Below, one piece after another: positions 34,426 through 46,800 of a stretch of DNA of 64,000 nt. Position numbers and translations under genes: made by a program. The DNA lies in assembly GCA_023634235.1 (NCBI GenBank), contig JAMKCF010000133.1, positions 18,501 to 82,500 on the forward strand, given 5' to 3'. This stretch comes from Pisaster brevispinus (Eukaryota > Echinodermata > Asteroidea > Forcipulatida > Asteriidae). Numbering within the stretch: position 1 is the stretch's first letter; each line of letters starts with the position of its first letter. A model generated the notes under the pieces. The model saw nothing but the letters and a program-made list of their open reading frames with translations. It searched no databases and had not been told where the DNA came from.

Positions 34426-36442
34426 CCTCCCTGATGGATTAATATACAGTCATTACGGCTGATGCACAAACATTGGTACTCACTAAAGCTTCACCAATGG
34501 GTGATGTAGTGGAGGGTGATACAGTACAACTAAATGTGATGCATTTAACCTGCAATCATGTTACTTCATTGAGTGGAACAGAGTGGTCGTGTCATCATTT
34601 GTGACATTCGCTACTAATGGGACCAGCGTAGATCCGAGATTTACTCTGACTAGAACCCATTTGTCACTACAAGCTAGTGTTGAGTTTCTTGTTATCAGTG
34701 ATGTGCGGAAGGAGGATGCGTCAACTTACAGCTGTACAGTGAGGGATTCTCAAAACATGAATAATGCAGTGATATCACGAAGCTTTTATCTTACAGTGCT
34801 TTACTTCACATCTGCCATTTACCCAATCTGCTTCCCTGATGGTCCTTTCACTGTACAAGAAGGAACGACAGTAAACATGAGCTGCACTACTGAGTTAGGA
34901 AACACAGCAGTACAGATGCAGATTCTTACGAACAGTACTAGCTATGCATGGACTTATAGCACAGTTGGTAACAAACAAATGAGGTCATTAAGTGTGAGTG
35001 TAAATGCAACTTATCAAGGTGGTTCATATCAATGTAAAATCACTTCGATAAAATTCCCAGGTATGAGAGGATCATGCACAAAGGGTCCAATAACCATAAC
35101 CTCTTTTACAAGTGAAAGTCCGACCCAAATAACAACCCTGCACCAGAGTACATCAGCAGCTACAGCAAAAAACAAACGCCAACCGAGACAACTTCAGTTA
35201 CGATAAACTCTAATCTAACCACAGACCCAAGTACAGATTCTTCCACACACCAGCCAAATAGTTCCACTACTGATCTCCCTATTGCCATCATAGCGGGAGC
35301 CGCTGGTGCTGGTGGTTTCTTACTCCTCATAGTGATAACACTGATTGTACTCTACGTGCGTAGATGTTGCTGCTTCAATGATAAATCACGCAGACCATCA
35401 TTATGGCTGACTGACTTACCAATAAACAAAACAGTTGAAGACCCAAACACCGACCATGATATTGATCGTAGTGAACCCAAAATGTCCACGAGGGTGTATG
35501 CGACTGACCTCATGACAAAAAACACCTGATTTGAGAATGCCACCACAATCTGAACCAGAATCATCCCACCTTGACACACAGGAAATGCTAAATAATGACT
35601 GTGAGGCAGCATACATCAGTTCTAAAAAAAACCTCTCAATTCACTCTCAAAACAATGACCAAGAAAGTCCCAGAACTCCAGGGAGTTCAAGCTTTAAATT
35701 GACCAGGTCTGATGATTGCATCACTGACAAGGAAGATGAGGAGCATTTTGGAACAGTAGTGCCAAATGAAGGAGATGCTCCTACGTATGGAGTGGTGAAG
35801 AAATCGAATCGAGTCTCACAGGGAAATAAGAAGAAGCAGCCGGAGATTATGACAGATGGACCAGATCCTTGGGCCGAGTCTCCACTCAATCAGCATGAGA
35901 ACATAAATCCATCCACCGAAAATGAATATGCAGAGATGCCTTCCCTCGCTGATGATCCAGGCCACAGCGGGAAACCAACAGCTACAGTAAGACCTGTGTC
36001 CCACACCCCCAAACCACCCATTCCCACTAAACCTGTCTTAGATCATCAGTCATGACGCCGTACCAACACTAATCAAGCCCCACCAAGTGTTGCTAAAAAG
36101 CCCATCAAGAAGTTCAAACCCAAGGAGAAAAATCCACCAGCAGATGAGTTTGAGAACCGAGATGAGACACCTCTGCCCTCTCCAGTAGCACCGAGTGTAT
36201 CCCCGCATCCTCCACCACCACTATCGCCTCTCATTGATCATGGGGAGAATGCCTCAGTGGAGGTATACGATAAGGAAGGAGGCGATGAGAAACCACCGGA
36301 TACCCAGGTACCTCATGAGGCTCGTACAGCGGATGATGATGACCTAATGTACACTGAGCTTGATTTGCAATCTGCAACATCAGACGCGATGCCTCAACCT
36401 CAGGAGGAACAGACAGTGTACGCTAGTATCACAAGTAAGTAG

Positions 36443-36802
36443 AAGGATCGTGGTTTTGGCACTTCGGTGGAATATGTAAAAAAAAATGGGAAAAGCTCAG
36501 AAATTTTATTTTGCTGCTTTCATATTTCATATCCATAAGAATACCAAATTAAGGTAAAAAAGACGGACCAATATCCGATTCTGTGCTGTAAGACTGTTTT
36601 TTTTAACAAGCTTTCTTTCCAAAGTCATAAATGAAAAAATGAAAAAAAACACATTCTTTTTGATGTTTCCGTTCCTTAAGAACAACCTATTAAGTAACCG
36701 AAGTTGGACCCATATCTGATTATCAGCAAACTAAAGATTTGATGTACATACATAAACGCTATAATACATTTAATGTGTTGGTTTTAAACTTACACCATTG
36801 TA
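36443..36802. other. 3' flank of the Ig receptor, nothing seen
   Basis: AT-rich. No clear poly(A) signal or extra exon recognised. Confidence 0.3.
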
Positions 36803-37103
36803 TATTAAGCACTGTATATTCAGGCAAATCAAGCGGGTGGGATTCTAACTCACGATATTTACATTGCTAGAGCAGTTGTCTCACCACTAGTCCACCTAGA
36901 CCACCAAGCTAGCCTGGTGGCTATAGGCAGGTCCAAATCATCAGCAGCTGGTACCGCAACGATTTAATAGATTTTTGCGTCGGGGATAAAACATTTAGGT
37001 TTAACCCTTACACTGATGTGCATTAAGGACTCTACTTAGTACTTTCCAGAGTTCAATGAACACAATCCACAGACAAATCACTGAGTATACAGTGCTTAAT
37101 ATA
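36803..37103 (-). repeat. tRNA-derived SINE with inverted ends
   Basis: On the minus strand, an A-box-like CTAGTGGTGAGACAACTGCT and a B-box GTTAGAATCCC (36839-36849) mark a tRNA-derived pol III head. The whole is bounded by inverted copies of TTAAGCACTGTATA (36805 region and 37090 region), followed by (AT)n. A relative lies at 46005-46140. Confidence 0.65.
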
Positions 37104-37374
37104 TATATATATATCGGTGTTTGTGTAAAAAACAAATTATATTCTTCATCCCCATTTCCAAAATTTACATCTATTAAATATGATACGGATTGTTTTAAAA
37201 GCTGATTAAATATTATACACCTTTGAATAGGCTGTAAAAACGTAGACAGAAAGAAGGTATGATTATAGCATTAATTATTATAGAATACCATAAAAACACC
37301 AAGTAGGTCCACCATCAAACTATTTGAAATTGAACGTACACTAATTACATACTTTACGTTGCTTGTATAAAATC
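37104..37374. other. Spacer, nothing seen
   Basis: AT-rich. Confidence 0.3.
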
Positions 37375-37904
37375 CAGTGTTGTAGTACTAGTACTCAGTA
37401 CTTGAACTCGAGTATTACTCGAACACCGTTTTGATGGTACTCGTCTTCAACTCGTAATGGACTAGCAAAGTGCTACCCAAGCGAATTCAATACAAAATAA
37501 TCATCCTTGAAGTCATGCACCCAGACTTCAAGTTTAAGTACTCGTGGTCAAACTACTATTTGCCTTTCCTTTACGTGTCTTAATGCAATGAATAGAGGAA
37601 TAAAGCTCTATGATGCATTCGTGTTTAAAATATATCAATCACCCATTGTCGTCTAGAAATCAGTCAACAACATAAATGTGTTTACCTCATCTGGCATTAT
37701 TTGTTTTATAAAGTACTTGTACATGGAGATCCAAGTACTTGATATTCGTCTGTTGGACTCGATACTCAGATATCACAATACTCGGTACTCAGAGACTTGT
37801 ACTCGTACCCAATAACCCAATATATTGTACTTGAGTACTACTTGGCCATCCTAGTACTCGGCAGTACCTGGTACTCGACTGAAAAGTTTTTAGCTACAAT
37901 ACTG
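37375..37904. mobile_element. hAT-like MITE, ~530 bp
   Basis: Starts CAGTGTTGTAGTACTAG and ends CTACAATACTG, so the ends are inverted copies (CAGTRTTGTAG), as in hAT elements. The interior is full of TACTCG/CGAGTA words that can fold back. No coding. An exact 8-bp target duplication is not evident. Confidence 0.65.
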
Positions 37905-38127
37905 GTAAATGATTGAGCATTGGTTTAAGTAGAATTACAATGCACTTACTGTGTTAAAGGACAACGGCAGTAAATCTGAAATGATAAAAAAATATTTATG
38001 TACAAAATACATTGGCAAATTCGACAAGGGTAAAACAATCGCAAAAACAGGAAATTTTACTACCGCGCCACACAACTAACTATTCCATTACCTTACTGTT
38101 GAAATAGGTATGTGCTTAAGAAGGCCA
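37905..38127. other. Spacer, nothing seen
   Basis: AT-rich. Confidence 0.3.
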
Positions 38128-38960
38128 CGAATTAGTGAATTGATTAGTATTTACTTATATCGCTGGCCCAGAGGACGGTTGCATCAACAAGGATTGTTGC
38201 ATCGTATACAAAACAGTTTGTAAATGAGTGTCTTCAACTAATGATACTGTACGTTATTAATGTCAACCTTTATGTAAGAAGAGGACGTGATGGGAGAGGG
38301 TTTCTTGAAAAGCAATTTTTCTTTTCCTGAAATGTAAAACATTTTACACACTTCTTGGGACAATTATTAACTGAACGTGAATTCTATCGTATGTTTTTAT
38401 ATAAATTTATTCACAGTGCCTTTAAAAATATTAATTAGTTCATTGGGTGTTATTACTATGTTTTACAAAATACACACATCACCAACAACCCGCTAATAAG
38501 CAAAATTGTAATTATGCATTTATTCTTATAAAAAACAATTATACAAAAAGCATTACCAAAAAATTTTAATTTAAAATATTGATATTGAAAAACGAAAATG
38601 TGGAACAAGGAAGAGGGACTGACATCACCCAAAGCATTATGTTTAAAAAGTAGGATATAAAACTATTCCAAATAATAATCAGTTGATTGGATGTTATCAT
38701 TAAGTTAAACAAAAAGCGCAAACTATTGACAACTGCACCAATACGTAACATTGTAATGTGCATTTATTCTTATAAAATACCAAAATCTATACCAAAAGCA
38801 TAACCAAGAAGTTGCATTTATAAAAAGTAGGATATAAAACTAATTCCATCTCTAGACTCATTTTTAAAAGACTAGTTCACCTTTCTCGTAACTTAATCAG
38901 CAGAATGTGCATTTTTAAGTTGTGTACGATTTTAATATTGTGAAACAAGTACAATGAAAT
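38128..38960 (+). repeat. Ig-locus 3' flank, copy 2
   Basis: Partner of 28612-29250. It also contains an internal second pass (38670-38880) of part of the same sequence. Confidence 0.75.
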
Positions 38961-39239
38961 TTCTCTTTGGAAGGTGTGGTGGTCCTGAGAAAGACCGGTT
39001 GTGTTTGTTTGTTTGAAGCTGTTACTTCTGCTCCCTCTTCCTCTTCGTGCCCTTGGTTTGGTGTTGTTTGGGGAATATGAAGAAGCCGAAGAGATGAGTT
39101 GCTGTCCTGAGCTCTGTTCCTTCGAAACGTTCCACAATCTTGGTTCTTGCCTCTTTCATGAGATTCTCCAGTCTTAATATTATACGGCATTTCCAATCAT
39201 ATTAATATTAATTTTATTTTAACTAATACAATCCACCAC
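38961..39239. other. 5' leader of the PLE at 39240
   Basis: No gene. Contains CTTCGAAACGTTCC near 39120, reminiscent of PLE leader sequence. Confidence 0.3.
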
Positions 39240-41071
39240 CTAGATTTCTCCTACAATGGCCAAACGTAAACTTGTTAAAGAAGCTCGCAACTCACAATCC
39301 AAACAAAAAGCCAATCGCTTTTCGTGTAACTGCTTACACCTCAAACGGTTCAATAAGAATAATATTCTGAATAACTTATCGTTAGACAGTGAACGTTTCA
39401 AAACAAACCTATCCGAGGCAAATCTTTTCACATTTGAGAAATTTGCCTTAGGAAAAGGACTTAACTTCTTTCCAACTCCCGCTAAACCCGCCCGTAAAAA
39501 ACTCTGGAGTGATTTCAACATCTTCAAAAGAAGAATGAGAATTGCTTTTCTGATGCATAACGAACCCAACAAGGCTCAACCTTTTAAACCACCTTCAAAG
39601 TGGCTTCCAATTACAACACAAAATGCGACACTCGAAAATTACTTGGAAGCCACTAAATACCAATTTGCTCATGTCAGACTGAGAAATCAGAAACCTAACA
39701 TGACAAAACAAGAGCTATCAGCCATACTCAAACTCAAACACAATCCAGACATCGTAATTAAACCCTACGATAGAGGATTTGGCATCTGCTTTTTGAACCG
39801 AACCGATTACCTACAAGTGGGTTACAAACATTTTGAATCCGAGCACTACACAAAGCTGGACCAAGATATTACACCACAAACCACTACACTGGTTCATAAC
39901 CTACTTCTCGATTTATATCGAAACAACTATATTAACAAACAAACCTTGGCATACCTTGACCCGTCTTCCCTACAATGCATATGCCCAACAATAAATTTTC
40001 TCCCGAAAATACATAAAACCCCACCCCGGGCATACCATTTGTAGAAAGACCAATAATAAGCGGTTGCTCAAGCCCTACAGACAAAATATCAGAATTTGTG
40101 GACTACTTTCTTCTTCATACAGTTACCGCTCAACCAACCTATGTGCGTGACACAGCGGACATACTGCGGAAACTAGAAGAAACACCCTTCCCACCAAATG
40201 TTCTGATTACAAGTATTAGTGTTGTCTCGATTTACACAAACGTTCGCCAAACAGAGGCGAAAAGTGTGTCTGCAATGTCTTAGACCTAAACCACCTCCCT
40301 TACTCTATCACAAAACCACCCTCCAACTACATCCGTAAACTATTGGAACTAATCATAGGAAGAAACTGCTTCAAATTCGGTAACAATCACTACCAACAAA
40401 AAATCGGATGTGCCATGGGCTCAACCGCAAGCCCATAAATTTGTGATGTCACACTACACAATCTGGAAAAACAAATCCTTAAAAAAGCTGATCACATCCT
40501 AACATGATGGCGCTATTGAGATGACATCATTGTCCTCTATGACAGCACACTTGAAAACTTCAAGAGCTTCATCCAAACCATGAATCAACTACACCCGACC
40601 CTCAAATTTACTTTTGAGGCATCAGATACTTCCATCAACTATCTTGACTTAACGATCTTCAAAGGTACAAGGTTCAAGGAAATTGGTATTCTTGACACAA
40701 AAGTCTATACCAAACCCACTGAAACCTACCAATACCTACCCAAAACATCATCACGTCCCACATTCTGGACAAAGCTTTCATATATGGAGAAACACTCCGA
40801 TATGCTCGAAACTCAAACAACGAAGATGATTTATTAATCAAAGTCAACAATTTCTCCGAAAAACTTATAACAAGAGGTTATAATATTTCGGAAATAAACC
40901 AAATCTTTGGGAAAGTACCACACAGTGAACGATCAAAACTGATTTATAAACGACCACAAAAACAGAAAAGCACAACCCCGCTCGTCTTAAGTACGACATA
41001 TAATCCGTACATCAACCATGGCGACCTAAACAAAGCGCTCAATAAACACTGGTCTTTAATACAATGCAACA
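39240..41071 (+). mobile_element. Penelope-like element 3, left part (split by insertion)
   Basis: Best 5' end among the PLEs here. ATG 39256 opens 262 clean codons. The element ends abruptly at 41071 in the thumb region (ACTGGTCTTTAATACAATGC) and its continuation is found at 53725. Confidence 0.85.
39256..41071 (+). pseudogene. PLE reverse transcriptase, copy 3
   Basis: MAKRKLVKEARNSQSKQ starts a long open N-terminal part: FALGKGLNFFPTPAKPARKK, then LENYLEATKY, PDIVIKPYDRGFGICFLNRT and INFLPKIHKTPP. A 1-bp shift near 40024 (in a C-rich run) leads to RPIISGCSSPTDKIS, DYFLLHTVTAQPTYVRDTAD and LITSISVVSIYTN. The catalytic region has TGA at 40505-40507 and TGA at 40517-40519 (WRY-stop-DD), then LHPTLKFTFEAS and the thumb. 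The second TGA is shared with the fragment at 3176-3178, so the two share a dead ancestor. Confidence 0.85.
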
Positions 41072-41089
41072 ACACTGTAAAAATGGACT

Positions 41090-42060
41090 GCACATCATGC
41101 ACTTGTGGGACAGCAGATATTTGTCCCAAAATCATGAACACTTAAGCACTTATTTCAAGCACCTCATGTGTCAGTTGTGTTGACTAGCACATAATGACTA
41201 GCACATAATGACTAGCACCACTTTTGTCCCAGAATCATGAACACTTGAGGTGCTCCTGTTGCCTCATGTGGTACAAGTATTTATTTAGGCTCACCTCAGG
41301 TGATAGTGAAATTGTGGACTAGCACCTGCTGACAAGCACCTCATGTGGTACAGGTATTGATTTAGGCCCAGCTCAGGTGATGGTGAAATTGTGGACTAGC
41401 ACCTGCTGACAAGCACCTCATGTGGTACAAGTATTGATTTAGGCTCACCTCAGGTGATATTGAAATTGTGGACTAGCACCTGCTGACAAGCACCTCATCT
41501 GGTGCAGGTATTGATTTAGGCTCACCTAAGGTGATAGTAAAATTGTGGACTAGCACCTGCTGACAAGCACCTCATGTGGTACATGTATTGATTTAGGCCC
41601 ACCTCAGGTGATAGTGAAATTTTGGACTAGCACCTGCTGACTAGCACTTATTGACTAGCACCACTTTTGTCCCAGAATCATGAACACTTGAGGTGCGCCT
41701 TTTGCCTCATGTGGTACAGGTATCGGTTTAGGCCCACCTCATGTGATAGTGAAATTATGGACTAGCACCTGCTGACAAGCACCTCATGTGGTGCAGGTAT
41801 CGGTTTAGGCCCACCTCATGTGATAGTGAAATTATGGACTAGCACCTGCTGACTAGCACTTGCCGACTAGCACATAATGACTAGCACCACTTTTGTCCCA
41901 GAATCATGAACACTCGAGGTGCGCCTTTTGCCTCATGTGGTACAAGTATCGGATTAGGCCCACCTCAGGTGATGGTGAAATTTAGGATTAGCACCTGCTG
42001 ACTAGCACATAGCAACACCTTTGCCCCGGGATCATGAACACTTGAGGTGCTAGTTTCACA
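41090..42060 (+). repeat. 77-bp minisatellite near the transposon end
   Basis: The GTATTGATTTAGG-like word recurs at 41277, 41354, 41431, 41508 and 41585, each 77 bp apart. Units carry GACTAGCACCTGCTGACAAG and CACCTCAGGTG (a palindrome). Further right, units alternate with an added segment (CACTTTTGTCCCAGAATCAT) and reach about 42060. Subterminal repeats are typical transposase binding arrays in CACTA elements. Confidence 0.9.
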
Positions 42061-42960
42061 TCTCGGAGGAGAACGAATGAACACATTTGGTGCGTGAGTT
42101 ACTTGAGGTTAAAACTACTGCCATATCATGCGCTTTAGATGCTAGCACTGGATGGTGACAGACAGGTTTTCAGATGCATTAAAAAAAAAAAAAAACAGTG
42201 ACAATTTCAAAATCAAATATCAACTCTGAATAAGATTTATTAGAAAAAAATATATTGTATACTTTACATTGAAATCTGGTCAATCACTTATTAATTAACA
42301 AACAATGATCGAATACAGGAAACCATGTGCATGTCATAATATACTGAAAACTTTAACAACACAACTTGAAATTCAAAGTAAAAAGTTACAATTGTTCTTG
42401 ATTAAATTACGACTTTTAAAAACACACCTTATTATCAAAATTTGCAAATGATCACTTTTTCTAATGTCATGAAACATTCTAAAAACATTTGAATGCTCAT
42501 AAAACACGATAAACAGTAACGTTTAGGGGGAAAGGCAAATGTTTGATGGTTCCAAACGTGGCTCATAAAAATAAACCTTCATTTCAGTTTTATTATAGAC
42601 GGTACATGTCCATCTGTGTTAGAAGGTCATTGTTGTCACTAATATGCCCATTTTTATTTACAAAAAGAATTGTTGAAATTTGTGTGTGAATACAAATTGG
42701 CAACAAAATCACAAGATTAAATCCTTTAAGTATAGTGATGAGGAATTTGTTTTATTTTAAGCTTTCTAAATCAAGATCTGTCCTAGAAATATTTACCAAC
42801 AAATCTTTGAACCATTAATATTGTGCTCTTTCAGAAATCTGTCAATAAGTTGGTTCTTGTCTGCTCTAATTAATGATTAATCATCATGACATTGAATTAA
42901 TGGTTTGGGTTATGTGCTGAAAAAGCACATTGTTCAAAAGTTTTATATTAAGTTAACCCT
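42061..42960. other. Spacer in the transposon, nothing seen
   Basis: AT-rich with an A run near 42181-42195. No gene. Confidence 0.3.
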
Positions 42961-43290
42961 CCTATATACTGTTGGGTGGGGAGGAGTTTGTTTGTTTGTG
43001 AGGAGGGGGTGTAGGATTTATTGTTTTGTGTGGTTTTTTTAACCAAATAAGAGCATGGGGTGGGGTAGGGAAGAGGATGGGTGGGGAAGGGTGTTGGGGT
43101 GCAAGATTGACTGGTTATTTTGCCAAACAAGGACACCTGGGGGTGATGATAGGGAATGGTGGAGTTGGGATGTAGGATGGGGGTCAGGGTGGGGGTTTGT
43201 AGAATTGACATTTTTTTTTACCACACCAGAAAACGGGGGTGTAAGATGGGGTCAGGGTGGCGGAGGGGGGGGGGGTGAAGGATTGTTTTT
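42961..43290 (+). repeat. G-rich low-complexity tract
   Basis: Plus strand has many runs of three or more G (GGGGTGGGGTAGGG near 43056, a G12-type run near 43265). Loosely periodic units start with TGCAAGATTG/TGTAGGATT-like words and end in T runs. Quadruplex-forming potential. No gene. Confidence 0.7.
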
Positions 43291-43858
43291 TTTATTAAAC
43301 GTTTTGGCATGTCAAACAACTTTATGACAAATTGTACTGCACTACATAGTGACACATTTAGTCTACCTTTCAAAACCCTCCAACCCAGAAAAATTGAAGG
43401 GTCAAACAATAACAAATTGTACTGTATACAAAGGAGGGTTACATTAAAATACCTATTGCATATTCCTCAGTTTCGAAGTTCGGTGAACATAAAGTATTGG
43501 CAATTAAGATAATTGTACAAAAAGAGTACAGCCTATACAGCTATACATCGGGAGACTTTATTGAAGCAAGGTTTGGGGTAGCACCAAGTGAAAATATTAG
43601 CAAAGCACATCAACGCATCAAATCCACGGCAAGATTATGAAAATTATGTTTTTTGTCATTAATTTGTTTAGTAACAAAGACCTACTGTAGGTGACTACAC
43701 ATGCAACGTTCGGGAAAGTTGGTTCAACAAATGTTCTCGCCCGAACTTGCTCCATGTCAAAACTTTGAGTGACACACACTCAAGAAATGTTCACATGGCA
43801 CTACCCCAAAACTCACTTCTACTTAACCACCATGCATAGCTTTGTCTCACCCAACCGC

Positions 43859-46800
43859 TTAATCCAGGCTGTTAGCCACTCCAGCTTTGGCACACAATGT
43901 TTTGATTGACTTGGGGAGGTCCTTTACTACCCTGCCCATCAGGTAGTGCTGGATTAACTTCAGCATCATTGAGTATCCTGGAGGATACTCAAAATCCAGG
44001 ATGTAGTAGGTTGCCATAAGCGACCGAAGTCCCCGTTTCAACACACCTTCCCCCTGCATCTCTACAAGGGTGCGTCCAAAGCCCACGACATGAGAAGATG
44101 TAACAAGGTTATCATCGGTTGTAATGACGAGGCTAGGTGATATCTGGCCAGTTACTTTTGAGTCCATGGAGTCCGAGTTGAGCTGCAGGATGAGATAACA
44201 AAAATAGAGTGAATATGTTTGATTCAGTAATAGAGCAGTGGCTTTCTTGTTTGTTAGTCTGTTTTTTTCCGGTTGTTTGTTTGTTTGTTTTTGGAGATGG
44301 CCCTTGAGATGGCAGAGGGGAGGTGGGACACTCTGTTCGTTCAAGTATGATTTAACTCGTAACTGCTGAAGCACAAGGTCAAGGTACACAAGCCCAACCT
44401 GCTACTCCAACATGTCATTAATGTTATCAATACCTTCAAGACCTTGATGACCTCTGTTTTTTATGCTTTTATTCAGCCTCACTTCCGTCTCCTTAAGGAC
44501 TTGACCATGGTCAAAGTCGGTCTGAAAAATAAAATGGAAATTTGTTCAAAGAAGAACATTCTATTTCTATGATTCCTGGGAATGTTCAGAACAAAATCTA
44601 GAGGTTCCTGATGCCTATCTGATCAGCTGATTTACTCCTTATGGTTTTGACAACAATATTTGTGTTATACTCCTTATTACCTTTGCATACAATTACAGTA
44701 TCTCCATCTCAAAAAACTGTAAGCTATTTCCACAGGACAGGACTCGGTCACCAAAATGACTCGACATGGCTCAAGTCTAAAAAATCTGTGACTGCTTGTT
44801 ATGCAATTTGTTGAAGTCAGAGCTATGCATCAGAGAGAAAACTAGTTTGATCCAATTCAATACATAATGATTGTATCAGTAATAAGCCTATAAACCCACA
44901 CAGTACAATTATTGTTTTCAATAATCTATATACAATCTGCATTATTAGCTGTTGGATCCAATAGTTCCAAATTGTTTGATTAAAACTTAAAAACAAAATA
45001 AAATAAAAACAACTACACTTACCTCGTGAGGAATATCATACAGTTTACCAAGGTTCTCCAGCACACCCAAGTAGTTGTCATTGTAGTATGTGTCAAGGTG
45101 TATGTCACAACGTCTGATCTCCTGCATTAGCTATACAAAGAAACAATGGACAAATTGAAAACTGCTTGGAGTGGCTTTTACAGGCCCCCCACAGCATTAT
45201 ACTGATTAATATGCCTTAATTAAATTTTATCTGGAATTCTATTGAGGTGTCAAGAGACCGTACTATGAAATTTTGAGCTAAATAAGTGAACAACTTGTCG
45301 GTGAAAACTGCAAAATTGTGACCTGCATCATAAAAGTATGGATTTGATTAATTAAGAGTCAAAGTACATGTATTCTGAGGTATTTTCAATGACTTTAAAA
45401 AGATCCCTTGTCCAACTAGTTTAAGTTGTTTCTTTTAAAAAATACAACACACTTATGGATGGAATAATTTCATATGATATTTTGTACCATTACTACATTA
45501 CTATCTTTGTCACGAGTCTGCCTTTGGATTGAAATTCAATCCAGTTTACTTTTGGATAATTGAAAATTGTATCGACATTTTAAAGGAATTTGTGGGCTGG
45601 GGGTGTGACACAGCCCCCATAACCCTGGCTCTTTCAGGGTCAAGGGGGCAGAAGAGAGCTATTGACAAAAGCATTTAATGGTATAGAGAAAGGTGGAGAG
45701 GCCACATTTTCAATACTTTCAATACTTACGCATGTGTCATTTTGAAGGCATTGGGAAATCTTTCCAGAGTTTTTCTACTAGTTCTGATGTGTCCATGTTG
45801 TCTGGGGCCAGTATTAGCTTCCTCCTACGTGGGAATGTCTCCTTCATTAGGTTGTCCAAGTGGGCCATCACTGTGGGTGTCATGTCTGTCTTATGAGTGC
45901 CTGTAAACACTTTCTAAAAGTAAAAAAAAATTGTTTGCAATGGTGTGATTCTTGCATCGAGAACATTTTATTATTACATTTTTCCAATTACACCGACGTT
46001 GTTACAAGCACTGTGTACTCAGTGCTTTTGAGGTTCTGCAGAAAAAAAATCCACGGCAACTCGGGTGAGACACGAACCCACAACCTTCCTCATTCTAGAG
46101 CAGATGTCCTATTATTCTAGTGCTCTTAGCCCTGTACTGGTGAAGCTTGTGTAGTTCTGAAATTTGAGCCCTTGTGTACTCTTCCAAAATATCAACAGTT
46201 TCAGATCGAGTGTTGTAGCATTACACAAATCAATTGACCCCCCCCCAAAAAAAAAAAAGAAGAGAAATTAACAAAACAAATAAATAAATATTAACAATAC
46301 ATTTCAAAAATGGGCAGATGCAAACAAATTGTACAGCAAGGTACCTATACATTTATTTGTAGAAACGCAACCCTGCGTGCTTGAATGTCATGCTTTTTGT
46401 TTATACGAGTTGGTCATTGTCAATCAACTCGGCATGGAATGACCTATCCACTTCCTTGCCTGTACTGATGCCATGACCTAGTAAGTCCAAGTATTTACAG
46501 CACTAGGTTTTAATACATTTAATTTAACAACTGTTGTTTGTAATGTCTGCTAAGAAAGTGTTGCTTACTTGAATTTCTTTGATGTGTGCAGCATACACTG
46601 TTTCGCTGATCAAAGGTTCTTGGATGGAAGGGAGGGACGGAAGGACGTTTACTTGCTGCATCAGGGTTCTTTGAGCTCTCTTTGTGTTTCATCACTTTGA
46701 GTCGCTTCTGTCTCTCCTATCATATCTTTGAGCTTAATCATTTGTTGAAGTGAGACTGAAAACAAGAGCAAAACAAATAAATAAATACATCTGACTGTGG

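Larger units (their letters stand above)
31579..34433 (-). mobile_element. Non-LTR retrotransposon (RTE-like LINE) in the Ig exon
   Basis: Minus-strand APE endonuclease then reverse transcriptase, with almost no 3' UTR and an (AATGAAT)2-like end, as in RTE-type elements. 5'-truncated in the endonuclease. Flanked by diverged copies of an 18-21-bp target duplication (ATGGATT at 31561 and at 34434, both ending TCATT). Clade assignment is tentative. Confidence 0.75.
31507..36442 (+). pseudogene. Ig-superfamily receptor with ITIM/ITSM tail, LINE-disrupted
   Basis: ATG 31507 encodes a signal peptide (MDLEYWFMRLILLCVWCSMD). A LINE (31579-34433) then splits the exon. From about 34455 follow a V-type Ig domain (Cys in the -KCDA- position, FIEW, EDASTYSCTV) and a second Ig domain (VNMSCTT to GSYQCKI). 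A Ser/Thr-rich stalk and one membrane helix (IAIIAGAAGAGGFLLLIVIT, 35281 on) come next, then a long tail. The tail holds NEYAEM (YxxM), proline-rich PKPPIPTKP, LMYTEL (ITIM, 36344-36361) and TVYASI (ITSM consensus TxYxxI, 36413-36430). These recruit SH2 proteins in vertebrate inhibitory receptors. Defects besides the LINE are 1-bp shifts at about 34532, 35167-35172 (A6) and 35517-35522 (A6), and TGA at 36053-36055. The last codons overlap a donor-like GTAAGT, so more exons may follow. Confidence 0.8.

Noticed and set aside
36344..36430. ITAM in the Ig receptor tail
   Set aside because: The two YxxL/I motifs are separated by 19 residues, outside the 6-12 spacing of an ITAM. The flanking residues fit ITIM and ITSM.
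41090..42060. CRISPR array
   Set aside because: Units are contiguous 77-bp tandem repeats without spacers, in eukaryotic DNA.
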